From Zea mays (Eukaryota; Streptophyta; Magnoliopsida; Poales; Poaceae): DNA of 64,000 nt. The stretch lies in assembly GCF_902167145.1 (NCBI RefSeq), contig NC_050097.1, positions 43,694,095 through 43,758,094 on the forward strand, in the 5' to 3' direction. Position numbers and translations under genes: made by a program. The notes under the pieces are model-generated. The model had not been told where the DNA came from. It did not search any database and saw only the letters and a program-made list of their open reading frames with translations. Numbering within the stretch: the stretch's first letter is position 1; each line of letters opens with the position of its first letter. This document shows, piece after piece, positions 11,793 through 23,375 of the stretch.

Positions 11793-12223
11793 ATTGCATA
11801 CATCTAGCTGTTGCAGATTTTGGTCGCTATTTGAGAAAAATTCAATTTGAACTCGTTCTAGAAAACTCCAACAAAACCCCAATTTCTGGCTGTATTTTTA
11901 AATCTACAGTTGATTCGCAAGTCCAATTGAGCTCAAATTTATGGGGACCTTGGAAACATATTTGGTCAGGTGTGTGTAAATTTTCATCTCAATCGGAGTT
12001 CGTTTGGTTCAGTTTTAGATCTAAGAACAAAAATTTGTACTACTAAAAACAACAGTTGTTCACTATACTGTTTTGGACCGTTTCAGACTTTTCAGTGTCT
12101 GATTTGCGATCCGTTTGTTTTGCTGGTCTCATGTGAGTATTAGAAACATTTGTACTCATGTGATCACTTGTTCGCTGGTGTGTTTTGGTTTAAGCGCTTG
12201 TTTCATATAAATTGAAGTGAAGT
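11793..12223 (+). other. Possible remnant of an older copia LTR
   Basis: No coding frame. If E1 and E2 are removed, this segment continues through 36162-36188 into 46501-46560, which reads CTATCATTCACCCCCTCTGG and then GATCCTACA. That resembles the 3' end of SIRE-type copia LTRs in grasses. The style of the segment (ATCTCAATCGGAGTTCGTTT) also fits such LTRs. I see no paired end, so this is a family-level guess. Confidence 0.4.
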
Positions 12224-13816
12224 TGTCGGTGTTTCGACCCCGGGGGGTCCCTGGACCGACGAGTAAATTGTCGCCGCGTGTCCCAGCCCAGATGTGTCGG
12301 CGCGAGACGGAGCACGAAGGGGGGAAAAAGGAGACAGGCGAAAGGGGAAACCCGCGGCCTCCGTGTTGTCCTGCGCCCAGGTCGGGTGCGCTTGCAGTAG
12401 GGGGTTACAAGCGTCCGCGTGGGAGAGAGCGAGAGGGAGCCCTACGCGCCGGCCCGTTCTCCCGCGCGACCAACCTTCTCGTACGAGAGCCCTGGACCTT
12501 CCTTTTATAGGCGTAAGGAGAGGGTCCAGGTGTACAATGGGGGTGTAGCAGTGTGCTAACGTGTCTAGCAGAGAGGAGCTAGAGCCCTAAGTACATGCCG
12601 TCGTGGCAGCTGGAGAGGTTTTGGCACCCTGTTCATGTGATGTCGTGGCCGTCGGAGGAGCGTTGGAGCCTTGTGGAAGGACAGCTATCGGGGCTGTCGA
12701 GTCCTTGCTGACGTCTCCTTGCTTCCGTAAGGGGCTGAGAGCCGCCGTCGTCATGGAGCACGCGGGGCGCCATCATTATTTGTTTTACCGGGGCGAGCCA
12801 GATGGGACGCCGGTCTTGTTCCCCGTAGCCTGAGCTAGCTAGGGGTAGGGTAATGATGGCCCCCTGTGACGTGGTCGGTCCGAGCCCTGGGTCGGGCGAG
12901 GCGGAGGCTCCTCCGAGGTCGAGGTTGAGCCTGTCTTCCGAGGTCGAGGTCGAGTCCGAGCCCCGGGTCGGGCGAGGCGGAGACCGTCGTCCAAGGCCAA
13001 GGCTGAGTCCGGCCCTGGGCTCGGGCAAGGCGGAGTTCGTCGTCTTCCGGAGCCAAGGCTGAGTCCGAGCCCTGGGGTCGGGCGAGGCGGAGTTCGTCGT
13101 CTTCCGGAGCCGAGGCTGAGTCCGAGCCCTGGGGTCGGGCGAGGCGGAGTTCGTCGTCTTCCGAAGCCGAGGCTGAGTCCGAGCCCTGGGGTCGGGCGAG
13201 GCGGAGTTCATCGTCTTCCGGAGCCGAGGCTGAGTCCGAGCCCTGGGGTCGGGCGAGGCGGAGTCCATCGTCTGAGGCCGAGACGGGGGCCGAGCCCCGG
13301 GGGTCGGGCGAGGCGGAGCTTCCTATGGCGCCCGAGGCCGGACTTGGCTGCTGGCAGCCTCACTCTGTCGAGTGGCACAACAGTCGGAGCGACGCAGGCG
13401 GCGTTGTCTTCTTGTCAGGTCGGTCAGTGGAGCGGCGAAGTGACTGCGATCACTTCAACTCTGTCGACTGAAGAGCGCTCGTCAGGATAAGGTGTCAGGC
13501 GATCCTTGCATTAAATGCTCTTGCGATACGGTCGGTCGGCGTGGCGATCTGGCCAAGGTTGCTTCTCGGCGAAGACTGGGCCTTGGGCGAGCTGAAGGTG
13601 TGTCCGTTGCTTGAGGGGGCCCTCGGGCGAGACGTGAATCCTCCAGGGTCGGCTGCCCTTGCCCGAGGCTGGGCTCGGGCGAGGCGAGATCGTGTCCCTT
13701 GAGTGGACTGAGCCTTGACTTAATCGCACCCATCAGGCCTTTGCAGCTTTGTGCTGATGGGGGTTACCAGCTGAGATTAGGAGTCTTGGGGGTACCCCTA
13801 ATTATGGTCCCTGACA
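12224..13816 (-). repeat. E1 3' LTR (downstream copy)
   Basis: On the minus strand it starts TGTCAGGG and ends with a TGTCGG/CCGACA-type terminus. It holds a TATAAAAG box (minus strand, 12502-12509) and a 57-bp minisatellite. It has one more minisatellite unit than the partner LTR, which explains most of the length difference (1593 versus 1538 bp). The adjacent 13817-13834 reads, on the minus strand, as the purine-rich GGCTCGGGGGCTAC tract expected of a polypurine primer site. Confidence 0.88.
12990..13280. repeat. 57-bp minisatellite in E1 3' LTR
   Basis: About five copies of a unit containing GCTGAGTCCGAGCCCTGGGG and GGCGAGGCGGAGTTCGTCGT. The partner LTR (about 35395-35620) has one unit fewer. 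The repeated reading frames here are not genes. Confidence 0.85.
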
Positions 13817-14559
13817 GTAGCCCCCGAGCCTCGAAGGGAGTGTTGATACTCGCTTGGAGGCTTTTGTCGCACTTTTTTGCAAGGGGACCGGCCTTTCTCG
13901 GTTGCGTTTCGTTCCGGTGGGTGCGCGCGAGCGCACCCGCCGGGTGTAGCCCCCGAGGCCTCGGAGGAGTGATTTGACTCCTTCGAGGTCTTAGCGCGTT
14001 TTGTGATGCTTCGGCCGGTCTGGTTGTTCCCTCATGCGAACTGGCCGTAGCCCGGGTGCACAGTCGAGTCCCAAGTTCTCGGGCTGGTATGTTGACACTG
14101 TCAACGGTTCGGTCGGAGCCGGGTTTGCGAGAGCAGCCCCCGAGCTTCCGCACAGAGCGAGAGGACGGTCAAGGACAGACTCGGCTTTTTACATACGCCC
14201 CTGCGTAGCCTTTCCGCAAGGAGGAGGGGGGAAAGCGCCATGTTGCCCTCGGAGGGCGCCGAACATGGTGTCTCCAGTGAGTTGCTAACGGGTAATCCGA
14301 GTGGACGCCCGTGCCCCATTCGTTAGGGGTTGGCTAGTGGCCCGGAGGCGCGCTCCAAAAGTACCTGCGGGTGATTTGCCAGACCCGGTCCCCTTTTGAT
14401 GGGGTCCGAGGGCTCGATGCCTCCCTCTGGTGGGATTCCATTACAAAATCGTTCCCGTCGGTCTCAGAAATGTCCTAGGGTACCTCGGGAACGTAGCCCG
14501 AGCCTTGGTTATGTATCGAACGTACCCAGGGTCATCCCTCGCTCTGCGTGCTCTGAGGC

Positions 14560-14775
14560 GGCTGTCAGAACCCTTCGGGGGCCAGCCTACGAACCCCTGA
14601 TCAGTAGTGGGCGCGGAGCCCGAGTGGCCTGAGGCGGCTGTTGAACCCTTCCGAGGGACCAGCCTTCGAACCTCTGACCAGTAGTGGGCGCGGAGCCCGA
14701 GTGCTCTGAGGCGGCTGTTGAACCCTTCCGAGGGGCCAGCCTTCGAACCTCTGATCAGTAGGGGGGATCTGGGCC
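14560..14775. repeat. Three-copy tandem repeat in E1 3' region
   Basis: Three copies of a roughly 75-bp unit with GAGGCGGCTGTTGAACCCTT and CCAGCCTTCGAACCTCTGA. The same array occurs in E2 (about 43865-44070, reverse orientation), so it belongs to the family and is not local. Confidence 0.75.
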
Positions 14776-15245
14776 CGCTTCCTTCGCGGAGAAGGATCCC
14801 TTTCGAAGTATCCCCTTTCCCGGTCCCTATGGCAAGAGAGAGAAAGAGGAAGTGGAAAAGGATACGAAATCGAATGACGTGGCACACCTTTTTTGACGCG
14901 GTCATCATGGCGGAGGTGAAGCGTCGCCTGCTTCGCCTGCCAAAGGTGCCGCCTGTCCTGCCGCAGAGTTAATGCGACGGGACGAGTGGTTCGCGGGGCG
15001 GCCGTTGTGCGTGCGCGAGCCGTTCGAGGAACGGGCGTCTCGCTTTGAGTTTTGAATCTCGCGGCGGGTTCGGGCGAAGTGTTGAACGGGTCTCGCCTGG
15101 GCCTTTATATATTCGGGAGAGGGACCGGTGACGGTTCTTTACTCTGCTGCTCGCCTCCCACTTAGGTTTTCGGAACCCGAGGGAATAGCCAGAGAAAGGA
15201 AACCGCGCACCCAGTTCTTTCCGCCGCCACTTCTTCTGCTTGGTG

Positions 15246-18200
15246 ATGGCCGACCGAGTGACCATTGTTTCGCCGCGCGACCCGTGGCCTTTCTCCACCG
15301 TCACGGTGGGTGACCTGGAGGCCCTTGTTGCTGATGGTTTGCTTCGCCCTCTCTCCGGTGACTCGCAGCCGGAGTGGATGGACCCTCCGAGCGGAGCCGC
15401 CCCGTCCCCGCCGCCGGGGTATGTAGTGAGCTTCGTCTCCTTCCATGAGCGGTGGTTCAGAGTGCCGGCAAGCCGTTTTATGCGGGCAATTCTGCACGTC
15501 TACGGGGTGGAGCTGCACAACCTCAGTCCCAACTCCATCTCGCAAGCAGCCATCTTCGCGGCGGTTTGTGAAGGATATTTGGGGATTGCCCCCCACTGGG
15601 ACCTATGGACCCATTTCTTCTCCGCGGAGCTTTTTGCCTCGCCGACAGGGGAAAGAAGGGTTCGCATGGCGGTGCGGGCCGGAGGCTGCATCCTCCAGCT
15701 GAGGTAGGCACGGGCGCTGCAGTACATCCCTGCCATCCTTGCATCTTCGAACAAAGGGTGGCAGCGCCGGTGGTTTTATCTCCGAAATGACGACGGGAGG
15801 CTCCCGTCATTTTCTCAGCGAGTGGTGACCGCCGCCGCCGCCGATAACTGGCGCTACGGGACCCCGCGCGACAGACAGAAGAATCTCCAGCCCCTTTTGA
15901 AGGCCCTGGAGGAGCTGCGAGAAGGAGGGCTCACCGCCGCGGGGGTGGTTGCCGCCATTCATCGCCGGAGGGTGCTCCCCTTGATGGAGCGGCAGCTGCC
16001 GCTTTGGGAGATGACGCCGGGGGTCGACTTGGAGGGTTTGCAGATGTCCTCGGACCCCCTTCCCACCGACGACCTCCACAGGCGGGTAGCCGGCACGGTA
16101 GGGAAGTTAGAGGCCGGCGCCTTTTCCCAGCCCTCGATGCGTCCCGATCGCGGGTGTGTGTCCCTGGTGAGTGTCCGCTCCTTCTTTCTTCTTGTGTCGG
16201 ATTGCCCTTGGTTCTCACAGCCGAGACTTTTCGTCCGTCTCCAGGAGGTAGGGGCTCACAAGCCTTCCCTGCCACCGGTCCCGGAGGACGTGGTGGACCG
16301 CGCTGCGCGGAGGGTCGCCGCGGAGAAGAGGAAGGAGAAGAAGGACGTGAAGAAGGCTCGGGCCCGCGAGCGGACGCGGGCTCGGGACGCCTTGGAAAGG
16401 CTTCGTCGTCGACAGGAGAGGGATGGGCTCCCGAGGGAGCCGTCCCCGGAGACGCCTGATGACGATGACGACGATGAAGACGATGAAGAAGACGACGACA
16501 TGGCTGCTCGCCTCGGCCTCAGCCCGGATCTGAGGCTGGGCCAGGGGTCGTCAAGCCAGCCCCCGAGCGGGCTGGCGCCGTCGGTATCCGGGGCCGGGAC
16601 GTCGGGGTCCCGACCCGAAGAACGGGGGCAGGCTGAGGGGGTACTTGACCCCTTGGCCGAGGTAGTTGAGGTGACCCCGGGAGTCAGGCCGAGCTGCCTG
16701 TTCCCCGAGAACCGTTGCCCGTGCCGACTGTGTAGGAGGGCGATCCTCGGGTCATCGTGGCTGCGCCTGGGCAGTCCGTCCCTTGGGTGCCTCGGGCGCC
16801 CAAGGCAAGGGCAGTACCGAAGCCGGCAGCGGGGCAGACCTCGGTGGTACCCTCGGGGATCGAGGTTCGAGATACCTCCCCACAGGCACGATTGATCATG
16901 GCCCGGAGTGGATAAGTATCTTAGGATATCTTCGTCCTGGCTCCTCCTTCGTATGTCCTGATCTTGATTTTCCCTTTCTCCTCAGCAAGCGGAGGCACGT
17001 TTCGACCGGTCTGGCTCCCCGGAAGGTCCTAAAGACGGCGTCTGCTTCTACAGCTAGTGCCGCGCCGGGCCTCGCCGGCCACCTGACCCCCTCGCAAGAC
17101 GCCCCACAGCAGGGGGCTCAGGCGGCACCAGTTGCCGTGGGACGAGCTTCCGAGGCTGACTCCTCTGTCGAGGCGGTCGTCGCGCTAGGCGAGGCTGCTG
17201 GCGCGGCTGTGGCCTCGGGCCCGCCAGACGTGTTGCCGGCGCTGGCACCGGCTGCCGCCGAGGCCGTTGCCGTTCTGGCCGTGGAGTCACCCGTCGCCGC
17301 CGATGCTGAGATGGCCGAGACGCTGCTACCTGATGCCTCGGAGGAGGGTGACGCGGAACCGCGACCCATCCTGGGGAGCGGCAGCCTCGTCCCCGCGCGG
17401 TGCAGTCCCGATGGGCGGCGTCAGTCGCTCCGGTTCTGGACCAGTGGGGCTTCGGATCCCCTCTTCGTTCTTGACGATGAGCGAGAGGAGCAGTCTTGGG
17501 ACGGGCTTCGTGAGTGTGCCGAGGCAACGGTGGCGTCGCTTCGGTCGACCTTGGAGGTCCTTCACAGGGACGTTCCCAAGATCCTCCAGGTAATGAGTTC
17601 AAGCATACCTTTCACGTGTTCACGACATTCTTTGTGACGCCCCGCTTCCTTTCCTCAGGATCTGACGGATCTGAGCGCCGCCAAGTCGTCGTTCATCCGC
17701 CGCGAGGCCAATGTCTGGGGTTCGCTGCGGTCCCTGAGGACCACGCTTGCCGGGGCTACCGAGCGCCTCTCCCATCGGAGCGCCGAGGTGGCGGACCTTC
17801 GGTTCCTCTATGTCGATCTGGAGGTGGAGGCAGCGGCGGCACGCGCAGAGGCGCAACGGCAGCAGTTGGAGCTTGGCTAGGTCATCGGCAAGCGGGACCA
17901 ATCTCGGGGTCAGGCCGCCGAGGCTGAAAGCTGGGCTGAGGCTCTTGGAGTCCAGTTAGCCGAGGCGTCTGCTCGGGCCAGAGCCCTTGTGGCAGATCTA
18001 GCCGCGGCCCAAGCCGCATCCTCGGAGCAGCGTGCCCGAGCCGAAGGTATGTCTTGGATGTTTTCAGATTTTGATTCAGCTTCGTTCCTCAATCAGTGTT
18101 TGAAGTCTTCTGCTTTGGCTGTTTGCAGGGCTCGAGTCTACCCTCGATGAGTCCACCAAGGCACTTGCCCAGGTGGCCGAGCAGAGGGAGGCTGACCACG

Positions 18201-18607
18201 CGGCCATGTCCGAGGCCATCTCGGCCTTCTGCCGGGTCTTTGGTTTCGACGACGTCCCCTCGGTAAGCTCCCCTCAGAGTCGCCTGCAGGCCTTGGGTGA
18301 CCACGCGCGCGGCAGACTCCGCGAGGCGCTGCATCACGGCGTCAGGCGGGCCTTCGCCGTGCTCGCATCCCACTACGACGTGGATCTGGAGCGGGTCAGG
18401 GAGGGGTATTGCCTTCCCGACGAAGATGAAGCTGCCCTGGCCAAAGTCCAGAGGCTTGACGCGGCCGCCGCGGGCCCAAGCGCGGTGCTGGCGACCACCT
18501 TCGAAGCAGAGATCCTCCCGCTTGCGCCGTCGTCCGAGGCCGAGGCGGATCTTGTCGAGGGTGGGGACGAAGCCGAGGGTGCGGCTCCTTCTCCAGGCGA
18601 CGCCTGA
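15246..18607 (+). pseudogene. Antisense multi-exon gene inside E1 (putative gypsy-type ORF)
   Basis: It lies on the strand opposite to E1's gag-pol, between integrase and the 3' LTR, where Tat elements are known to carry an additional antisense ORF. The start is ATG 15246 (MADRVTIVSPRDPWPFS). Exon 1 (to about 16166) contains the region found in proteins labelled putative gypsy-type transposon (SFHERWFRVPASRFMRAILH, then GWQRRWFYLRNDDG). Predicted introns: about 16167-16244, one ending at 16985, 17590-17658 and 18047-18128, most with GT-AG ends. Later exons are basic, acidic (DDDDDDEDDEEDDD) and coiled-coil-like (Ala/Glu/Arg-rich), with an end rich in ESTLDESTKAL and CRVFGFDDVP. Lesions: TAG at 15705-15707, a frame shift before 16895, TAG at 17878-17880, and an ATAAGT where a GTAAGT donor is expected (16912). 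Function unknown. Confidence 0.65.
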
Positions 18608-19067
18608 TTCTGCCGGAGCAGTTTATTTTGGATGCATATGTGTCTTTTGCGGCCGCCGAGGCCCGAACACTTTATCATCGTAATATAAGATTGTGTCTCT
18701 TTTCCTCCTGTTTTGCGTATCCGGATTCGTTCGTCAATAGCAGGATTGCTTACCCAAGTAAGAGTTATCTTTCGTGGTAGGCGACGAGTGAGGTATCCGT
18801 ATCCCAGAGGCGTAGGAGTCCCTCGGCTCGGTCGGCCTTGCCACTTTCATGCACCCTTATTCGTTTCTTGGGGTCCTGTTACTGATATAGCCGGGAGACG
18901 CGAAAGTCGTTTTGATGGAAGACTTTTTTCGAGGAAAATTTTGACGCAGGGGGGTTCCCCCCTTCTAGCCCCCGAGGGAGGGTCGGGCTTTGCCGAGGCA
19001 AGGCTGACCCTTCCTTGATGGTTAGACTTTCTATGTGAACGAGGTGTACGAACGACTTGAAAGCATC
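18608..19067. other. Spacer between antisense gene and E1 pol
   Basis: Non-coding junction between the 3' end of the antisense gene and the 3' end of the oppositely oriented pol. The two genes converge here. No terminator motif is recognisable. Confidence 0.5.
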
Positions 19068-21335
19068 TTAAGGGTAGAAGCGACGTAGCTGTCGGATGTT
19101 CCAAGCGTTGCTGTAGACCTCGCCTTGACTGTTGGCCAGCTTGTATGTCCCGAGCTTCAGAACCTTGGCGATGACGAACGACCCTTCCCAGGGAGGCGTG
19201 AGCTTGTGCCGCCCTCGGGCGTCTTGTCGCAGCTGAAGCACCAAGTCACCCACCTAGAGGTCTCGGGACCGGACCCCTCGGGCGTGGTAGCGTCGCAGGG
19301 ACTGCTGATACCGCGCCGAGTGTAGTAAGGCCATGTCCCGAGCCTCTTCCAGCTGGTCCAGTGAGTCTTCTCAGTTGGTTCGATTGCTTTGGTCGTTGTA
19401 CGCCCTCGTCCTTGGGGAACCGTATTCTAAGTCCGCGGGCAAGATGGCCTCGGCCCCAAAGACTAGAAAGAACGGTGCGAAGCCCGTGGCTCGGCTCGGC
19501 TCGGCGTTGTCCTCAGACTCCAGACCACCGAGGGGAGTTCCTTCATCCATCGCCTGCCGAACTTGTTGAGGTCGTTGTAGATCCTCGGCTTGAGTCCTTG
19601 TAGAATCATGCCGTTGGCACGTTCTACCTGCCCATTCGTCATGGGGTGAGCCACGACGACCCAGTCCACTCAGATGTGGTGATCCTCGCAGAAGTCCAGG
19701 AACTTTCTGCCGGTGAACTGGGTGCCGTTGTCGGTGATGATGGAGTTCGGGACCCCAAAGCAATGGATGATGTTGGTGAAGAACGCCACCGCCTATTCGG
19801 ACCTGATGCTGTTTAGGGGTCGGACCTCGATCCACTTGGAGAATTTGTCGATGGCGACCAGCAGGTGCGTGTAGCCCCCGGGTGCCTTCTGCAAGGGACC
19901 GACGAGGTCCAGACCCCACACAGCAAACGACCAGGTGATGGGTATTGTTTGCAGAGCCTGAGCGGGCAGGTGGGTCTGCCTTGCGTAGAATTGACACCCT
20001 TGGCAGGTGCGGACAATTCTAGTGGTGTCGGCCACCGCGGTCGGCCAGTAGAAACCTTGTCGGAAAGCGTTTCCAACAAGGGCTTGAGGCGCTGCGTGAT
20101 GACTGCAAGCCCCCGAGTGTATTTCTTGTAAGAGCTCCTGGCCTTCGGCGATGGATATGCATCGCTGGAGGATGCCGGAGGGGCTGCGATGGTAGAGCTC
20201 CTTCCCGTCCCCCAGCAAGACGAACGACTTGGCGCACCGCGCTAGTCGCCGAGCTTCAGCTCGGTCGAGGGGCAACTCTCCTCGGTGGAGATATTGCAGG
20301 TACGGGGTCTGCCAATCTCGATTAGGCGGGACCCCATTCCGCTCTTCCTCGACGCGCAGTGCCTCACCCTCGGGGGCCGAGGGTGCCTTGGGCTGAGCCG
20401 AGGGTGCCTCAGGCTGAGCCGAGGGTGCCTCGGGCTGGGCCGAGGCCTTCTCGAGCTCGGGTGTGTCGTCGGTCTTGACTGAGGGTTGATGTAGGTCTCG
20501 GGAGAAGACGTCCGGGGGAACCGTTGTTCGCCCCGAGCCTATCTTAGCCAGCTCGTCCGCAGTCTCGTTGTATCGTCGGGCGACGTGGTTGAGCTCGAGC
20601 CCGTATAACTTGTCTTCCAGGCGCCGAACCTCGTCGCAATAGGCTTCCATCTTCGGGTCGCGGCAGTGGGAGTTCTTCATGACTTGGCCGATGACAAGCT
20701 GCGAGTCACCACGAGCGTCGAGGCGTCGGACCCCTAGCTCGATGGCGATGCGCAACCCGTTGACCAGAGCCTCGTACTCAGCCACGTTGTTGGATGCCAG
20801 GAAATGGAGGCGCAGCACGTAGCGGAGGTGTTTCCCGAGGGGTGAGATGAAGAGCAGGCCCGCGCCCGCTCCTGTTTTCATCAGCAACCCATCGAAAAAC
20901 ACGGTCCAGAGTTTCGGTTGGATCGGAGCTGCTGGAAGCTAGGTGTCGACCCATTCAGCCACAAAGTTCGCCAAGACTTGGGACTTGATGGCCTTCCGAG
21001 GGGCGAACAAGATTGTCTCGCCCATGATTTCCACCGCCCACTTTGCGATCCTACCTGAGGCCTCTTGGCACTGGATGATCTCCCCCAGGGGGAAGGATGA
21101 CACCACAGTCACCGGATGAGACTCGAAGTAGTGTCGCAACTTCCACCGCGTCAGAATCACTGCGTACAGCATCTTCTGAATTTGTGGGTAGCGGATCTTG
21201 GTCTCGGACAATACCTCACTGACGAAGTAGACCGGCCTCTAGACGGGCAATGCATGCCCCTCTTCTTGTCTCTCAACCACGATCGCGGCGCTGACCACCT
21301 GAGTGGTAGCGGCGACGTAGATCAAGAGGGCTTCT
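19068..21335 (-). pseudogene. pol: E1 pol, second half: RNase H, archaeal-type RNase H, integrase
   Basis: This continues the reverse transcriptase reading interrupted by E3. In order it shows the RT-linked RNase H ([20 protein letters not shown]), the second RNase H (GAGAGLLFISPLGKHLRYVL, NNVAEYEALVNGLR, DARGDSQLVIGQ, YNETADELAKI) and the integrase zinc-binding region (EIHSGACSHHAA, CQGCQFYARQTH). The integrase core follows (WGLDLVGPLQKAPGGYTHLL, then NGQVERANG), with a C-terminal end at NIRQLRRFYP. At least five in-frame stops interrupt it, for example at 21239-21241, 20939-20941, 19793-19795 and 19371-19373. The protein would copy and integrate the element but is certainly inactive. Confidence 0.85.
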
Positions 21336-22586
21336 TGAGAGCACCTAGAGGGGGGGGGGTGAATAGGTGATCCTGTGAAACTTAAACTTATAGCCACAAA
21401 AACTTGTTAAGTGTTAGCACAATAATCACCAAGTGGCTAGAGATGAGTCTCAACAAAACACAATACCACAAGAGATCAAACACAGAGATGACACAGTGGT
21501 TTATCCCGTGGTTCGGCCAAGACCAACGCTTGCCTACTCCACGTTGTGGCGTCCCAACGGACGAGGGTTGCAATCAACCCCTCTCAAGCGGTCCAAAGAC
21601 CAACTTGAATACCACGGTGTTTTGCTTTGCCTTTCAATATCTCGTTTGCGAGGAATCTCCACAACTTGGAGCCTCTCGCCCTTACACTTGAAATTCACAA
21701 AGAAATACGGAGTAAGGGAGGGATTAGCAACACACAAATCCACAGCAAAATGTGCACACACACGGCCAAGAATCGAGCTCAAAAGACTATCTCAAAGTTC
21801 TCACTAGAACGGAGCTCGAATCACTGAGAATGACAAACGAATGCGCAAAGACTGAGTGTGGATGATCAAGAATGCTCTAAGGTTGCTTGGTGTTCTCCTC
21901 CATGCGCCTAGGGGTCCCTTTTATAGCCCCAAGGCAGCTAGGAGCCGTTGAGAGCAAATCTGGAAGGCTGATATTGCCTTCTGTCGACTGGTGCACCGGA
22001 CAGTCCGGTGCACACCGGACACTGTCCGGTGCCCGATTTCTTTCCTTAAACGGCGCAGCCGACCGTTGGCTGCCAGAGAGCCGTTGGCGCACCGGACATG
22101 TCCGGTGCACACCGAACAGTCCGGTGCCCCCTTCTAGCCGTTGGCTCGGCCACGTGTCGCGCGCAGATTCCGCGGCCGACCGTTGGCCCGGCCGACCGAT
22201 GGCTCACCGGACAGTCCGGTGCACACCGGACAGTCCGGTGAATTTTAGCCGTACGCCGTCGGCGAATTCCTGAGAGCGGCCACTTCGCTCGAGGCAGCCT
22301 GGCGCACCGGACACTGTCCGGTGCACCACCGGACAGTCCGGTGCCCCAGACCGAAACAGCCTTTTGGCTGTACACAGCCAACTCTTCTCTTTTCTTCTTC
22401 TTTCTGTTTCTAATACTTAGACAAGTATATTAGTACACAAAACCAATGTACTAAGACTTAGAAACATACCTTTGCTCTTGTTTTGCACTTTGTTCATCCA
22501 TAATCATGAATCCACATTTAAGCACTTGTGTTGGCACTCAATCACCAAAATACTTAGAAATGGCCCGAGGGCACATTTCCCTTTCA
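21336..22586 (-). repeat. E3 3' LTR
   Basis: 1251 bp. On the minus strand it starts TGAAAGGG and ends GGTGCTCTCA. A TATAAAAG box lies on the minus strand at 21918-21925. It contains a dense cluster of palindromic CACCGGACAGTCCGGTG-like words. Confidence 0.92.
21995..22345. repeat. Cluster of ACCGGACAGTCCGGT palindromes in LTR
   Basis: About ten copies or half-copies of a palindromic core (ACCGGACAGTCCGGT, variants with CACTG or CATG centres), often paired as CACCGGACAGTCCGGTGCAC. The cluster is repeated in the other LTR (about 29692-30045). It lies upstream of the TATA box in the direction of E3 transcription, where enhancer-like elements would be expected. Confidence 0.8.
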
Positions 22587-22601
22587 ATCTCCCCCTTTTT
22601 G

Positions 22602-23375
22602 GTGATTTATGCCAACACAACATAAAGCAACTAGAATAAGTGCAAAACCACTTCAAATAAAACTCAAATTTATTTTGATTCATTTTTGGCATATATGGAT
22701 CATCCTTTGCCACCATTTGGTTTGTTTTTGCAAATCAAACTCAAATCTCTATCTCTAAGTCAAACGCACATGTTGAAGCATAAAGAGAGTCATTCCAAAA
22801 AAGATTGATCAAAGATTTCAAAAAACTCCCCCTATTTCCCATAATCAACACTTCTCCCCACAAGAGGCCAACTTTTGACAAAAGAGACAATGCAAGAGTT
22901 TTGACAAACCAAAAGCTCTATTCTACTATTTTCAAAATTTCTCAAGTGGTAGCTGATCCATCTATTGCTTTGGCCTTTATTTTCTCCCCCTTTGGCATCA
23001 AGCACCAAAACGGGATCAATCTTGGCCCAGTAACCCCATTGCCTCACCAAATTCTTCAATTAAGAGCAAAATAGGCAATAAGAGTTTAAGGATGAACTTG
23101 GATGAGTTACTCTTTTCATCGGAGTGCAGTGGAAGTCTTGCATGGTCCAAGTCCACCTTTTCCCTTTCAATACTCCTTGGAGACTAAAACAACCAAACTC
23201 AAGCATATGGTTAGTCTCAAAGGGTCAAGTTGTAGCACAACTCCCCCTAAATATGTGCATCACTTACACAAGGACTTGTGAGGTCCGGGGAATGTTTGTA
23301 CAACTTGAGCACGACAATATGCAACAAAATGCAGAATGAACATGATCAAAGACATAAACACATGTATGCTATAAT
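22602..23375 (-). other. E3 non-coding region between pol and 3' LTR
   Basis: AT-rich, with no open frame related to an envelope-like protein, although some SIRE-lineage elements carry such an ORF here. It ends at the polypurine tract (22587-22601). Confidence 0.55.

Noticed and set aside
11639..12046. 135-codon plus-strand frame across the solo LTR end
   Set aside because: It spans the LTR/flank junction and has no similarity to a known protein.
12633..13268. 211-codon minus-strand frame with repeated SASPDPRARTQPRLRKT units
   Set aside because: It is the translation of the LTR minisatellite. The array length changes between LTRs and there is no start context or known domain. The equivalent frames at 35236-35724 and 45464-45892 are rejected for the same reason.
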